64,000 nt of DNA from NCBI RefSeq assembly GCF_014836945.1, contig NZ_JACSPX010000003.1, positions 26,049 to 90,048 on the forward strand, read 5' to 3'. Shown here piece after piece: positions 1 through 8,278 of this stretch. This stretch comes from Microbacterium commune. Lineage in GTDB: Bacteria > Actinomycetota > Actinomycetes > Actinomycetales > Microbacteriaceae. The first letter of the stretch is position 1. Each line of letters starts with the position of its first letter. The notes below the pieces were generated by a model. It was not told the origin of the DNA. It searched no databases and saw nothing but the letters and a program-made list of their open reading frames with translations. A program made the position numbers and the translations under genes.

Positions 1-41
1 ATGCCGAGGCATCCGTCCCGCACCCCGAACAGGAGATCCTC
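1..41 (+). other. Leader of the ABC permease gene
   Basis: This stretch holds no complete gene. An AGGAG ribosome-binding site lies at 31-35, six bases before the ATG at 42. The reading frame of the permease stays open to base 3, so an upstream start outside the window cannot be excluded. The good spacing to the ribosome-binding site favours 42. Confidence 0.6.
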
Positions 42-830
42 ATGGACTGGCTCGACAAGATCATCAAGACGTTCCTCGATTTCGAGGCGATGTGGAATGT
101 GATGCCCCAGCTGCTGGGCACCGGCCTGGTGAACACGCTGATCATCTCGGTGGCGGCGACAGTGCTCGGCATCGTCATCGGCATGATCCTCGCCGTGATG
201 GGCGTCGCCCGCACAGCCTGGCTGCGCGTGCCGGCACGCATCTACACCGACATCTTCCGCGGACTGCCCGCGATCCTCACCATCCTGCTCATCGGCCAGG
301 GCTTCGCGTGGCTGAGCCGACAGATGTTCGGCCCCTCACCGTACCCGCTCGGCATCCTCGCGCTGAGCCTGATCGCCGGCGCATACATCGGCGAGATCTT
401 CCGCGCGGGCATCCAGTCCGTCGAACGCGGGCAGCTCGAGGCGTGCCGGGCCCTCGGCATGACCTACGGGTCCGCCATGCGCCTCGTCGTCGTCCCGCAG
501 GGCATCCGGCGAGTTCTGCCCGCGCTGGTCAACCAGTTCATCGCGATCGTCAAGGACTCCTCCCTGGTCTACTTCCTGGGCCTGCTGGTCTCCGAGCGCG
601 AGCTGTTCCGCGTCGGACAGGACGCGGCGGTGCTCACCGGCAACCTCTCGCCCCTGGTCATGGCAGGGGTCTTCTACCTCGTGATCACGGTTCCGCTCAC
701 GCACCTCGTGAACTACTTCGACAACCGGTTCCGCACGGGACGCCGCAAGCCCACCCCTCCGAAGAGCGGCCTCGAGGAGGTCGCCGAGCAGTCCCTCAGC
801 CCGGTCTACACCCGAGGAGAGAACACATGA
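42..830 (+). CDS. Amino acid ABC transporter permease
   Basis: This 262-residue inner-membrane protein belongs to the polar amino acid permease family (HisM/GlnP type). It has about five hydrophobic segments. The cytoplasmic EAA coupling loop begins at residue 133 (EACRALGMT) and continues to the PQGIRRVLP stretch, where the ATPase docks. The stop overlaps the ATPase start as ATGA at 827-830, so the two are translationally coupled. A solute-binding protein gene probably lies just left of the window. The substrate is not readable from the permease. The two downstream redox enzymes suggest a modified amino acid or amine (inference). Confidence 0.9.
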   Translation: MDWLDKIIKTFLDFEAMWNVMPQLLGTGLVNTLIISVAATVLGIVIGMILAVMGVARTAWLRVPARIYTDIFRGLPAILTILLIGQGFAWLSRQMFGPSPYPLGILALSLIAGAYIGEIFRAGIQSVERGQLEACRALGMTYGSAMRLVVVPQGIRRVLPALVNQFIAIVKDSSLVYFLGLLVSERELFRVGQDAAVLTGNLSPLVMAGVFYLVITVPLTHLVNYFDNRFRTGRRKPTPPKSGLEEVAEQSLSPVYTRGENT

Positions 831-1597
831 CGTACACGTCGCCCCTGCCCGTGACCGAGGGCCGCTTCTACGAGGGCTCCCGGCTGTTGATCGAGAACCT
901 CCGCATGGCCTACGGCGACATCGACGTCATCAACGACGTCTCGATCACCGTCGAGCCCGGCACGACGACCTGCATCATCGGGCCGTCCGGATCCGGCAAG
1001 TCCACTCTCCTGCGCGGTGTGAACCGTCTTCACGAGCCCAAGGCGGGGAGGGTCCTTCTGGCAGACGACGACGCACTCACCCTCAAGCCGGACGTACTGC
1101 GCCGCCGGGTCGGGCTCGTCTTCCAGCACTTCAATCTCTTCCCCGACCACACCGCCCAGCAGAACGTCGCTCTTGCGCTGCGCAACGTGAAGCGGATGCC
1201 GAAGGGTGAGGCCGAGCGGATCGCCCTGGCTCGGCTCACCGAGGTCGGTCTCGCCGAGCGCGCTGATCACCGTCCCCGCGATCTCTCCGGCGGACAGCAG
1301 CAGCGGGTTGCGATCGCGCGCGCACTCGCCATGGAGCCGGAGGTAATGCTCTTCGACGAGGCCACGAGCGCTCTCGACCCTGAACTGGTCAAGGGTGTGC
1401 TCAATCTCATGGCCGAACTCGCTCAGCGCGGCATGACGATGCTCGTCGTGACGCACGAGATGGGCTTCGCGCGCAAGGTCGCCGACCAGGTCGTCTTCAT
1501 GGACGAGGGCCGAGTCGTGGAGGCCGGCACCCCCGAGCAGATCTTCGACGATCCGCGGAGCGACCGCCTGCGTCTGTTCCTCTCGGAGGTGCTGTGA
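827..1597 (+). CDS. Amino acid ABC transporter ATP-binding protein
   Basis: This 256-residue cytoplasmic ATPase partners the preceding permease. Walker A is GPSGSGKST at 52-60, the Q-loop glutamine is residue 100, the signature LSGGQ is 153-157, Walker B runs 173-179 with the catalytic Glu, and a TH switch lies near 208. The family is GlnQ/HisP-like. The ATG at 827 overlaps the permease stop. A longer in-frame reading back to 92 exists, but it is antisense-like noise without homology. The stop TGA at 1595-1597 overlaps the next ATG, so at least four genes form one transcript. Confidence 0.93.
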   Translation: MTYTSPLPVTEGRFYEGSRLLIENLRMAYGDIDVINDVSITVEPGTTTCIIGPSGSGKSTLLRGVNRLHEPKAGRVLLADDDALTLKPDVLRRRVGLVFQHFNLFPDHTAQQNVALALRNVKRMPKGEAERIALARLTEVGLAERADHRPRDLSGGQQQRVAIARALAMEPEVMLFDEATSALDPELVKGVLNLMAELAQRGMTMLVVTHEMGFARKVADQVVFMDEGRVVEAGTPEQIFDDPRSDRLRLFLSEVL

Positions 1598-2682
1598 TGG
1601 CGACAGCTGCAAGCAACCGCCTCCGCACCGCCGTCGTCGGATACGGAGTATCCGGCCGGGTCTTCCACACGCCGTTCCTGCAAGCCGACCCTGCGTACTC
1701 GGTCGACGTGATCGTCACGGCCGATACCGGACGTGCGAGCGAAGCGGCGCGGCGGCATCCGTCCGCATCCGTGGTCGCGACGGTCGAGGAGATGCTGGCG
1801 CAGGCCAGCGATCTAGACCTCGTCGTGATCGCAACGCCGCCGGCGACTCACGCCGGCATCGCGACCGCTGCGCTCGACGCTGGACTCGACGTGGTCGTGG
1901 ACAAGCCGTTCACGGTCGCTTCGGACGAGGGGCGGGCGCTGATCGCGCATGCCGAGCGGCTCCGACGCCGGATCACGGTGTTCCAGAACCGGCGCTGGGA
2001 CGGCGACTTTCGGACTGTCCGCGATCTTGTCGAGACCGGCCGGCTCGGGGCGGTGCGTCGCTTCGAGTCGCGCTTCGAGTGGTACAAGCCGGAGGTCCGA
2101 GCGAGCTGGAAGGCCGAGGCGTCAGTGGCCGAGGGGGGCGGAATCCTGTTCGATCTGGGCACGCACCTCATCGACCAGGCCGTGCAGCTGTTCGGGCCCG
2201 TTGCCGAGGCGCGCGCCGAGCTCGCGGTGAACAGGCCTGGCGGCCTGGCCGACGACGACGCATTCGTCGCGCTGGAGCATGAGTCCGGCACGATCTCGCA
2301 CCTGTGGATGAACTCGCTTGCACCGCAGTTCGGCCCGCGATTCCACGTGCTCGGCTCTCTCAACGGGTACACGAGCCACGGGTTGGATGGGCAGGAGGCG
2401 GCTTTGGACGCCGGGGTCCTGCCCTCTGATGAGGATTACGGCCTCACTTCCCCCGAACGTTGGGGGGTCTTCGGCATCGAGGGCTCGCTTGAGCCGCTGC
2501 CGACGCTCCGCGGCGATTACGGCGCCTTCTACCGCGCCCTCGCCGACGCGATCCGCGGCCATGCTCCGGTTCCGGTCGATCCGACGGACGCCGTCGCCGT
2601 CCTCGAGATCATCGAGCGACTGCACGCCGGCACGCCGCTGCGTCGAGCTGAACTCCATGAACACAACGAAGGACAAAGATGA
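1597..2682 (+). CDS. Gfo/Idh/MocA family oxidoreductase
   Basis: This is a 361-residue predicted NAD(P)-dependent dehydrogenase. The Rossmann motif GYGVSG is at 15-20 and the family's Lys-Pro motif appears as DKPF at 102-105, with the Lys expected to be catalytic. A C-terminal alpha/beta substrate domain follows. A GTG lies one codon upstream (1594), but the ATG at 1597 overlaps the ATPase stop and is the natural coupled start. The stop overlaps the next gene as ATGA. Sitting between a transporter and a flavin oxidase, it likely acts on the imported compound. The exact substrate cannot be told. Confidence 0.85.
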   Translation: MATAASNRLRTAVVGYGVSGRVFHTPFLQADPAYSVDVIVTADTGRASEAARRHPSASVVATVEEMLAQASDLDLVVIATPPATHAGIATAALDAGLDVVVDKPFTVASDEGRALIAHAERLRRRITVFQNRRWDGDFRTVRDLVETGRLGAVRRFESRFEWYKPEVRASWKAEASVAEGGGILFDLGTHLIDQAVQLFGPVAEARAELAVNRPGGLADDDAFVALEHESGTISHLWMNSLAPQFGPRFHVLGSLNGYTSHGLDGQEAALDAGVLPSDEDYGLTSPERWGVFGIEGSLEPLPTLRGDYGAFYRALADAIRGHAPVPVDPTDAVAVLEIIERLHAGTPLRRAELHEHNEGQR

Positions 2683-3854
2683 CCAACTCGCAACCTCTCC
2701 ACGTCGTCGTGATCGGTGCCGGTATCCTCGGCACGTCCACGGCAGCCCACCTCGCGCGCAGCGGCGCCCGCGTGACTCTCGTCACGTCGGGGAAGCCCGC
2801 GGACGGCGCGTCCGGCCGCTCGATCGCCTGGCTGAACTCGTCGGGCGCTCGCTCGACGGAGTACCGGTACCTGCGCCTGATTGGCCTCGATCGGTACCGC
2901 ACCTGGCGTGAACGGCATCCGGACAGCGCTTCGTACCTGCGCTTCGACGGCGCACTGAAGTGGGGCGGGGAAGACGAGAGCTTCCGTGACACGTTCGACT
3001 ACGAGCGAGCGGGCGGTTACGACTCGCTGTGGCTCGACCGCGAGCAGGTGGCCGCGCTCACCCCCGACGTGGATGCGGATGCGGTATCTGACGAGGGAGC
3101 GATCTTCAACAGGGGTGAAGGCTGGGTGAACCTTCCGGATCTCATCGACGCTCTCCTCAGCGAGGCGTCGGCCGACGGCGCGGAGGTCATCGAGAACGCG
3201 GGAGACGTGCGGGTCGACGTGCGGGACGGTGCCGCTGTCGGCGTCACGCTCGGCGATGGCACCGGACTCGCGGCCGACCGAGTGGTACTGGCGACCGGCG
3301 GCGATGTGCCTGCTCAGCTCGCGGCGCTCGGCGTTACGGTACCGGACGCCACTCCCGCTGCTTTCGTCGTCGTCACGCAACCGGTCGAGCCTCGGGTGAA
3401 GACCGTGCTGAACACTCCGCGAGTGGCCGTGCGTCCCATGCCGGATGGACGCCTCGTGCTCGATGCGGACTGGGCCGAGAAGTCGGTCGTCGTCGAGCCG
3501 GATGGGTCGCTCACGGTGCCGGATGAGTCGGTGCGCGGGCTGCTGGAGGAGGGCTCTCGTGTGCTCGCGGGCCATCCCGCGCTGGTCGCCGAGCGAGTCG
3601 CAGCCGGCCTCAAGCCGATTCCGGGCGACGGTGAGCCCGTTGTCGGACCGGTGTCGCCGATCGCAAACCTGTTCACCCTGTTCACGCATTCGGGTGCAAC
3701 GCTCGGGCTCATCCTGGGCGAACTGCTTGCAGAGGAGATCGTTACTGGAAAGCCGTCCCCGGTGCTTGATGCCTTCCGGCTGGAGCGCTTCACTTCCGGC
3801 GGCGAGCTCGCGGAGGTGGGCATCGGAGCCTGGGCTCCGGTCATCAGCTCGTAA
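2679..3854 (+). CDS. FAD-dependent oxidoreductase, DAO family
   Basis: This is a 391-residue flavoenzyme of the D-amino-acid oxidase/glycine oxidase fold. The dinucleotide motif VIGAGILGTSTAAHL begins at about residue 11, and the expected second FAD segment near the C terminus (GATLGLILGELLAEEI) is present. Such enzymes oxidise the C-N bond of amino acids, sarcosine or opine-like imines. The gene overlaps the dehydrogenase by four bases and is the last of the operon. Together with the amino-acid transporter it suggests uptake and oxidative breakdown of an N-substituted or D-amino acid (inference). Confidence 0.85.
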   Translation: MTNSQPLHVVVIGAGILGTSTAAHLARSGARVTLVTSGKPADGASGRSIAWLNSSGARSTEYRYLRLIGLDRYRTWRERHPDSASYLRFDGALKWGGEDESFRDTFDYERAGGYDSLWLDREQVAALTPDVDADAVSDEGAIFNRGEGWVNLPDLIDALLSEASADGAEVIENAGDVRVDVRDGAAVGVTLGDGTGLAADRVVLATGGDVPAQLAALGVTVPDATPAAFVVVTQPVEPRVKTVLNTPRVAVRPMPDGRLVLDADWAEKSVVVEPDGSLTVPDESVRGLLEEGSRVLAGHPALVAERVAAGLKPIPGDGEPVVGPVSPIANLFTLFTHSGATLGLILGELLAEEIVTGKPSPVLDAFRLERFTSGGELAEVGIGAWAPVISS

Positions 3855-4052
3855 CCGCTTCAGCGAGGCGAGAGGGACGGATGCAGTTCGGCGTCGGTCC
3901 CTCTCCGCGGTTCTGTGCGCGACGACAGCCGCCGCCTGCGTCGTCCGCTACATGCCGTCCGCCGTATACCGACCGGCGTAGCGTGGGCACCAGCGATCGG
4001 CATCCGCCCTTGGCTACACAGCTCAAGGGCATCCGAACGGCAGGAGAGCATC
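3855..4052 (+). other. Intergenic region before the desaturase
   Basis: No gene is supported in these 198 bases. A plausible -10 hexamer TAGCGT lies at 3979-3984, about 68 bases before the desaturase start. An AGGAGA ribosome-binding site is at 4042-4047. No clear terminator for the preceding operon is visible. Confidence 0.4.
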
Positions 4053-5180
4053 ATGACTTCCACGCACATCGACACCGACGTCGACACCGCAGCAGCGACT
4101 CTCGGACCGATTCGGCAGACGTATTCCGGCACCGCGGAGTTCCCTCCGATGGCCCACGCGTACAAGCAGGTGTCGCAGGTGGTCCGTGAGACCGGGCTGC
4201 TGCAGCGCACCTCGTGGTTCTACATCTTCGTCGCCGCCGGCATCGCGCTGGCGCTGGGCGGAGCCGTCACCGGCTTCATCCTGCTCGGCGACAGCTGGTT
4301 CCAGCTGCTGATCGCCGCGGCGCTCGGCATCATCTTCACGCAGATCGCCTTCCTCTCGCACGAGGCGGCTCACCGGCAGATCCTGACCTCGGGACCGGCG
4401 AACTTCAAGCTCGCGCGCATCCTCGCGGGCAGCATCGGCATGAGCTACTCGTGGTGGGACTCGAAGCACACGAAGCACCACGGCAACCCCAACCAGGTCG
4501 GCAAGGATCCCGACATCGAGGTCGACACCATCTCGTTCCTCGAGGAGGACGCTGCGAAATCGCGCGGCCTGGTGCGTCTGATCACCCGCAAGCAGGGCTG
4601 GCTGTTCTTCCCGCTGCTCACCCTCGAGGGTCTGAACCTCCACTACATCGGACTGAAGCACCTCTTCACCAAGAAGAATGTCAAGGGACGCTGGACCGAG
4701 CTCGGCATCATCGCCCTCCGTTTCGCGATCATCCTGATCCCCGTGTTCACGATGCTGCCGCTCGGCATGGCGTTCGCGTTCATGGGTGTGCAGCTGGCTG
4801 TGTTCGGCGTCTACATGGGGGCCTCGTTCGCACCGAACCACAAGGGCATGCCCATCATCGATCCCCACGCCCGCCTGGACTTCTTCTCGAAGCAGGTGCT
4901 CACCTCGCGCAACATCCGCGGCGGATGGTGGGCCACGGCGCTCATGGGCGGTCTCAACTACCAGGTCGAGCACCACCTCTTCCCGAGCATGCCGCGTCCG
5001 CACCTGGCCAAGGCGCGCGCGATCGTCCGCGACTACTGCGCGTCGAACAACGTGCCGTACACCGAGACCAGCCTCGGCCGTTCCTACGCGATCGTGATCG
5101 AGTACCTGAACCGGGTCGGTCTCGCAGCCGGCGCCGATCCGTTCGACTGCCCCGCAGCCACGAGCTTCCGCCGCGCCTGA
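4053..5180 (+). CDS. Membrane fatty acid desaturase
   Basis: This 375-residue integral membrane di-iron desaturase has the three expected histidine boxes: HEAAH at 103-107, HTKHH at 139-143 and QVEHH at 304-308. The last is typical of front-end and acyl-lipid desaturases. Hydrophobic segments flank the boxes. It probably introduces a cis double bond into membrane acyl chains and needs an electron donor, which is not encoded next to it. The start follows AGGAGA at good spacing; longer in-frame readings lack homology. It stands alone and is closed by two hairpins. The regioselectivity is not predictable. Confidence 0.9.
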   Translation: MTSTHIDTDVDTAAATLGPIRQTYSGTAEFPPMAHAYKQVSQVVRETGLLQRTSWFYIFVAAGIALALGGAVTGFILLGDSWFQLLIAAALGIIFTQIAFLSHEAAHRQILTSGPANFKLARILAGSIGMSYSWWDSKHTKHHGNPNQVGKDPDIEVDTISFLEEDAAKSRGLVRLITRKQGWLFFPLLTLEGLNLHYIGLKHLFTKKNVKGRWTELGIIALRFAIILIPVFTMLPLGMAFAFMGVQLAVFGVYMGASFAPNHKGMPIIDPHARLDFFSKQVLTSRNIRGGWWATALMGGLNYQVEHHLFPSMPRPHLAKARAIVRDYCASNNVPYTETSLGRSYAIVIEYLNRVGLAAGADPFDCPAATSFRRA

Positions 5181-5195
5181 CGGTCGATCGCACGT

Positions 5196-5230
5196 CGCAC
5201 ACGATCGCGCTTCGCGCGCGGTCGTGTGCG
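5196..5230. terminator. First hairpin after the desaturase
   Basis: A 15-bp inverted repeat, arms 5196-5210 and 5216-5230, has a five-base loop and one mismatch. It begins 15 bases after the desaturase stop and lies between convergent genes, so it fits a terminator. No U-tract follows. Confidence 0.55.
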
Positions 5231-5233
5231 AAG

Positions 5234-5302
5234 CGGGGGCCGACACGCCAGATGTCGGACGCATTGGCAAGAAGCGTCCGACATGTGGCGTGTCGGCCCC
5301 CG
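5234..5302. terminator. Long near-perfect hairpin between convergent genes
   Basis: The arms 5234-5262 and 5274-5302 are 29 bp with a single mismatch and an 11-base loop (5263-5273). The stem is unusually long for an ordinary terminator. It sits midway between a plus-strand stop (5180) and a minus-strand stop (5339), which suits a bidirectional terminator. It could also be a copy of a dispersed palindromic element. Confidence 0.6.
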
Positions 5303-5338
5303 GAGCGTAACGTTCGATATCGCCGACGCAGTCTCGGG

Positions 5339-5950
5339 TCAGGCCTTCGGGTACGCGGACGCCTTCAGGGCACGAGCGAGGTGCGCGGCGTTCGACGCGG
5401 CCGTCGTGATGGTCTGGGCGACCTTCTCGGGCGTCTCGGGCAGATCCTTGTAATCCGTCGACCCCATCGCCTCGCCGTTCCAGTAGATCGAGCCCTGTGC
5501 GGGGATGGTGAAGCCCACGTCGTTGAGCGATTGGAAGACGATGGCGGCGATGTGGTGCGCGCCGTCCTCGTTGCCGACCACGACCGCGAGCGCGACCTTG
5601 TCGAACAGGGTCGGCCGGCCCTGCTCATCGGTCTCGCTCAGCTCGGCATCCAGCCGCTCGAGCACCCGCTGCGCGACGCTGGAGTGCTGCCCCATCCAGG
5701 TCGGCGTGGCGAACACGAGGATATCGGCGGCGAGCACCCGCTCTCGCAGCGACGGCCACTGATCGCCGTCGCCCATGTCGGCCTGCACCCCGGGGCGGAT
5801 GTCGTGGTCGACCGCGCGGATGCGGTCGGCGGTCACGCCGTGCTCGGCGAGAGCGTCGAGCACCTGCTCGCCGAGCACCTCTGTGCTCGATCCGGCAGGG
5901 GAGGGCTTGAGGGTGCAGTTGATGAGAAGTGCGGTGAGCTTCTGGTCCAT
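5339..5950 (-). CDS. NAD(P)H-dependent flavodoxin-fold oxidoreductase
   Basis: This 203-residue protein has a flavodoxin-like fold of the NADPH-dependent FMN reductase type. The N terminus MDQKLTALLINCTLKPSP is the usual first strand and phosphate loop. ATPTWMGQHSS near residues 81-91 forms the FMN-binding loop, and a later VVVGNEDGAHH segment is typical of this group. The chosen ATG at 5950 matches the family start; in-frame starts at 5971 and 6004 would add unrelated residues. It is followed 9 bases upstream by the exporter stop, so the exporter and reductase may share a transcript. Its electron acceptor is unknown. Confidence 0.8.
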   Translation of the reverse strand: MDQKLTALLINCTLKPSPAGSSTEVLGEQVLDALAEHGVTADRIRAVDHDIRPGVQADMGDGDQWPSLRERVLAADILVFATPTWMGQHSSVAQRVLERLDAELSETDEQGRPTLFDKVALAVVVGNEDGAHHIAAIVFQSLNDVGFTIPAQGSIYWNGEAMGSTDYKDLPETPEKVAQTITTAASNAAHLARALKASAYPKA

Positions 5951-6013
5951 GAGAGGCACCAAACCAGCCATCCGCGAGGCGCGGGAGGGGCTTTCGTACC
6001 GCACGGGGATGAG

Positions 6014-7645
6014 CTAGACGTCCTGCGTCTCGGCCAGGTCGGGCCCGGCCTCGGCATCCGATCTCTCGTCGTCGCGCCGTGAGCCGGACCCCAGGCGCAG
6101 GGTCGCGATCAGCCCGAGGGCGAGGAACCCCGCCGCCGCGAAGGCCGAGGCCCGCGTGCCGTCGCTGAACGCCTCGCGCGCGGCGGCGCCGACGGCGGCG
6201 TCGCGCGCGGCGAGGGCGGGGATCGCGCCGCCCGCACTCGTGACGACGGCATCGACGATCTGCGTCCGCGCGGAGTCGGGGAGGGTCGGGATGTCTGCGA
6301 GGCGTGTGTCGAGGGCTGCGCCGGTCGACGTGAACAGGACGGTTCCGAGCACCGCGATTCCCAGCGCCGATCCGATCTGCCTCGCGGTGCTCTGCGTGCC
6401 CGAGCCCTGGCCGCTGAAGCTCACCGGCACGTCCTTCAGCACGACGCCGGTCAGCTGCGCGGTGGCCAGGCCCAGCCCGATGCCGTAGAGGAAGAGGAAG
6501 GGCACCACCTGCAGCCACGACGCCGTCGCGCTGATCGCCAGCCCAAGGCCTGCGACGCCGACGATCTCGGCCGCGATGCCGGCACGCACGAGCATGATCG
6601 GAGTGACCCGGGAGCTGACGGCCGCAGAGAATCCGCTCGCCGCGAACGAGCCGCCGGCGAGAGCGAGCAGGACGAAACCCGTCTGCAGGGCGTCGTAGCC
6701 CACGACGTTCTGCAGCCACAGCGGCAGCGACAGCACGATGCCGAACTCTCCGAGCGAGACGATGAGCGCCGCGATGTTGCCGTTGCGGAAGGACGGGATC
6801 GCGAACAGCGACAGCGCGAGCAGCGTCGGCTGCCCTCGGCGGGCGCGCCGGACACCCCACCAGATGAACAGCGCCGTCGAGAGCGCCGCGACGGCGAACG
6901 ACACCGGAACGGGGGAGAGGCCGAACGGCCAGGTCCAGTCGCCGATCGTCAGCCGACGCTCGCCTTCGCTGAGCCACCACCCGTAGGTGCGGCCCTCGAT
7001 GAGGCCGAACACGAGTCCGGCGCTGGCGAGCACCGACAGCACGGCGCCGACCACGTCGATGCGGCGGCCGTCGTGAGCATCGCGCGATTCCGCGACGGTG
7101 AGGAGCACGCCCACGGCGACGATCAGACCGAGGGGGATGTTGATCCCGAACGCCCACCGCCATGAGAAGTAGGTGGTCAACCAGCCGCCCAGGAGCGGGC
7201 CGAGGGCGACCATGCCGCCGATCGTCGACCCCCACACCGCGAAGGCGATGCCGCGTTCGCGCCCGCGGAAGCCCGCGTTGATGAGCGACAGCGTCGTCGG
7301 GAGCACCATGGCGCCGCCGACTCCCTGAATCACCCGTGCGCCGATCAGGAGATCACCCGTGGGCGCGAGGGCGATGAGCACAGAGGCGACGACGAAGACG
7401 GCGATGCCGACCAGGAGCATCAGTCGGCGTCCATACCGGTCGGAGAGCGTGCCGAAGACCAGCAGCAGTGCGGCGAACACGAGCGTGTAGCTCTCCTGCA
7501 CCCACTGCACCTGCGTCGAGCTGATCGCGAGCTCGTCGACGATCGAGGGGATGGCGACGTTGACGATCGTGGAATCGACGATGATCAGCGACACGGCGAC
7601 GCTGATGAAGACGAGGCTGAGCCACTTGTTCGGTGCGATGGTCAC
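6014..7645 (-). CDS. DHA2-family MFS drug exporter
   Basis: This 543-residue polytopic protein looks like a 14-helix drug:proton antiporter (EmrB/QacA type). Helix 1 carries the DxTIVNVAIP-type signature (DSTIVNVAIPSI, 24-35). Motif A appears as GTLSDRYGRR at 65-74, and a motif-C-like Gly/Pro-rich segment follows. The start is GTG at 7645, because the residues upstream of it do not resemble a transporter N terminus. The gene is divergent from a MarR regulator with a perfect inverted repeat between them, so repression by that regulator is likely. The substrate is unknown. Confidence 0.88.
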   Translation of the reverse strand: MTIAPNKWLSLVFISVAVSLIIVDSTIVNVAIPSIVDELAISSTQVQWVQESYTLVFAALLLVFGTLSDRYGRRLMLLVGIAVFVVASVLIALAPTGDLLIGARVIQGVGGAMVLPTTLSLINAGFRGRERGIAFAVWGSTIGGMVALGPLLGGWLTTYFSWRWAFGINIPLGLIVAVGVLLTVAESRDAHDGRRIDVVGAVLSVLASAGLVFGLIEGRTYGWWLSEGERRLTIGDWTWPFGLSPVPVSFAVAALSTALFIWWGVRRARRGQPTLLALSLFAIPSFRNGNIAALIVSLGEFGIVLSLPLWLQNVVGYDALQTGFVLLALAGGSFAASGFSAAVSSRVTPIMLVRAGIAAEIVGVAGLGLAISATASWLQVVPFLFLYGIGLGLATAQLTGVVLKDVPVSFSGQGSGTQSTARQIGSALGIAVLGTVLFTSTGAALDTRLADIPTLPDSARTQIVDAVVTSAGGAIPALAARDAAVGAAAREAFSDGTRASAFAAAGFLALGLIATLRLGSGSRRDDERSDAEAGPDLAETQDV

Positions 7646-7676
7646 CGAGCAAGAATCCCACGGTTTACCTAGCCGA

Positions 7677-7702
7677 GCAAGCAAATAGCCTGGCTTGCTT
7701 GC
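7677..7702. promoter_or_regulatory. Predicted MarR operator between exporter and regulator
   Basis: A perfect 8-bp inverted repeat, GCAAGCAA at 7677-7684 and TTGCTTGC at 7695-7702, has a 10-base spacer. It lies in the 80-bp divergent region and overlaps the probable -35 zone of the MarR gene (-10 TATGCT at 7714). This layout is typical of MarR autoregulation together with control of a divergent transporter. Confidence 0.6.
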
Positions 7703-7713
7703 AGGCGCACCGA

Positions 7714-7719
7714 TATGCT
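7714..7719 (+). promoter_or_regulatory. -10 element TATGCT of the MarR gene
   Basis: The hexamer ends six bases before the ATG at 7726, which predicts a leaderless transcript. The operator inverted repeat ends 11 bases upstream. Confidence 0.5.
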
Positions 7720-7725
7720 GTGCGC

Positions 7726-8277
7726 ATGAACTCGCGCAGGGAAGGTGCTGCCGCGCGCGCAAGCGCCATGATCGATCCGCGCGTGATCGACCCCGGCCAG
7801 CAGCTGGTCAGCGTCGAGGGCCTGTCCGACAGCGAGATCGACCAGGTCGTGCGCGTGCTGTCGGCTCTGCGCCGCTGGCGGGAGACCGAGCAGCGCATCA
7901 GCTGGCAATCGCGCACCGAGATGAAGCTCAACGAGACCGACATGGAAGCACTGCGCTTCCTCGTCGCATCGCTCAACAACGGCGTCCTGGTGACCGCAGG
8001 CATGCTCGCCGATCATCTGCGCATCTCGACGAGCTCGACGACGAAGATGCTCGACCGCCTCGCCAGGGCGGGGCACGTCACCCGCACCCCGCACCCGACG
8101 GATCGGCGCGCGGTGACGGTGAGCATCACCCCCGACACGCACGAGCAGGTGCGCGACAGTGTCGGCAGGGTGCACGCCGACCGGTTCGCCGCGGTCGCCG
8201 AGCTCACGCCGGGCGAGCGCGACGTCGTCGCACGTTTCCTCGAGCGGCTGGCGCGAGGAGACGACGACCGCGGGTGA
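7726..8277 (+). CDS. MarR-family regulator, paralogue of the carotenoid regulator
   Basis: This 183-residue dimeric winged-helix repressor has its recognition helix around 100-112 (STSSTTKMLDRL) and the wing with the conserved DRR at about 126-128. It has a long N-terminal extension with a DPRVIDPGQQLV segment. Both length and sequence closely match the MarR protein at 55234, including the RRWR, STTK-LDRL and HP-DRR blocks, so the two are paralogues. It is divergent from the DHA2 exporter and ends one base from the convergent pgi stop. It likely represses the exporter and itself. The effector is unknown; an isoprenoid diphosphate is possible by analogy with CrtR. Confidence 0.85.
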   Translation: MNSRREGAAARASAMIDPRVIDPGQQLVSVEGLSDSEIDQVVRVLSALRRWRETEQRISWQSRTEMKLNETDMEALRFLVASLNNGVLVTAGMLADHLRISTSSTTKMLDRLARAGHVTRTPHPTDRRAVTVSITPDTHEQVRDSVGRVHADRFAAVAELTPGERDVVARFLERLARGDDDRG

Positions 8278-8278
8278 C

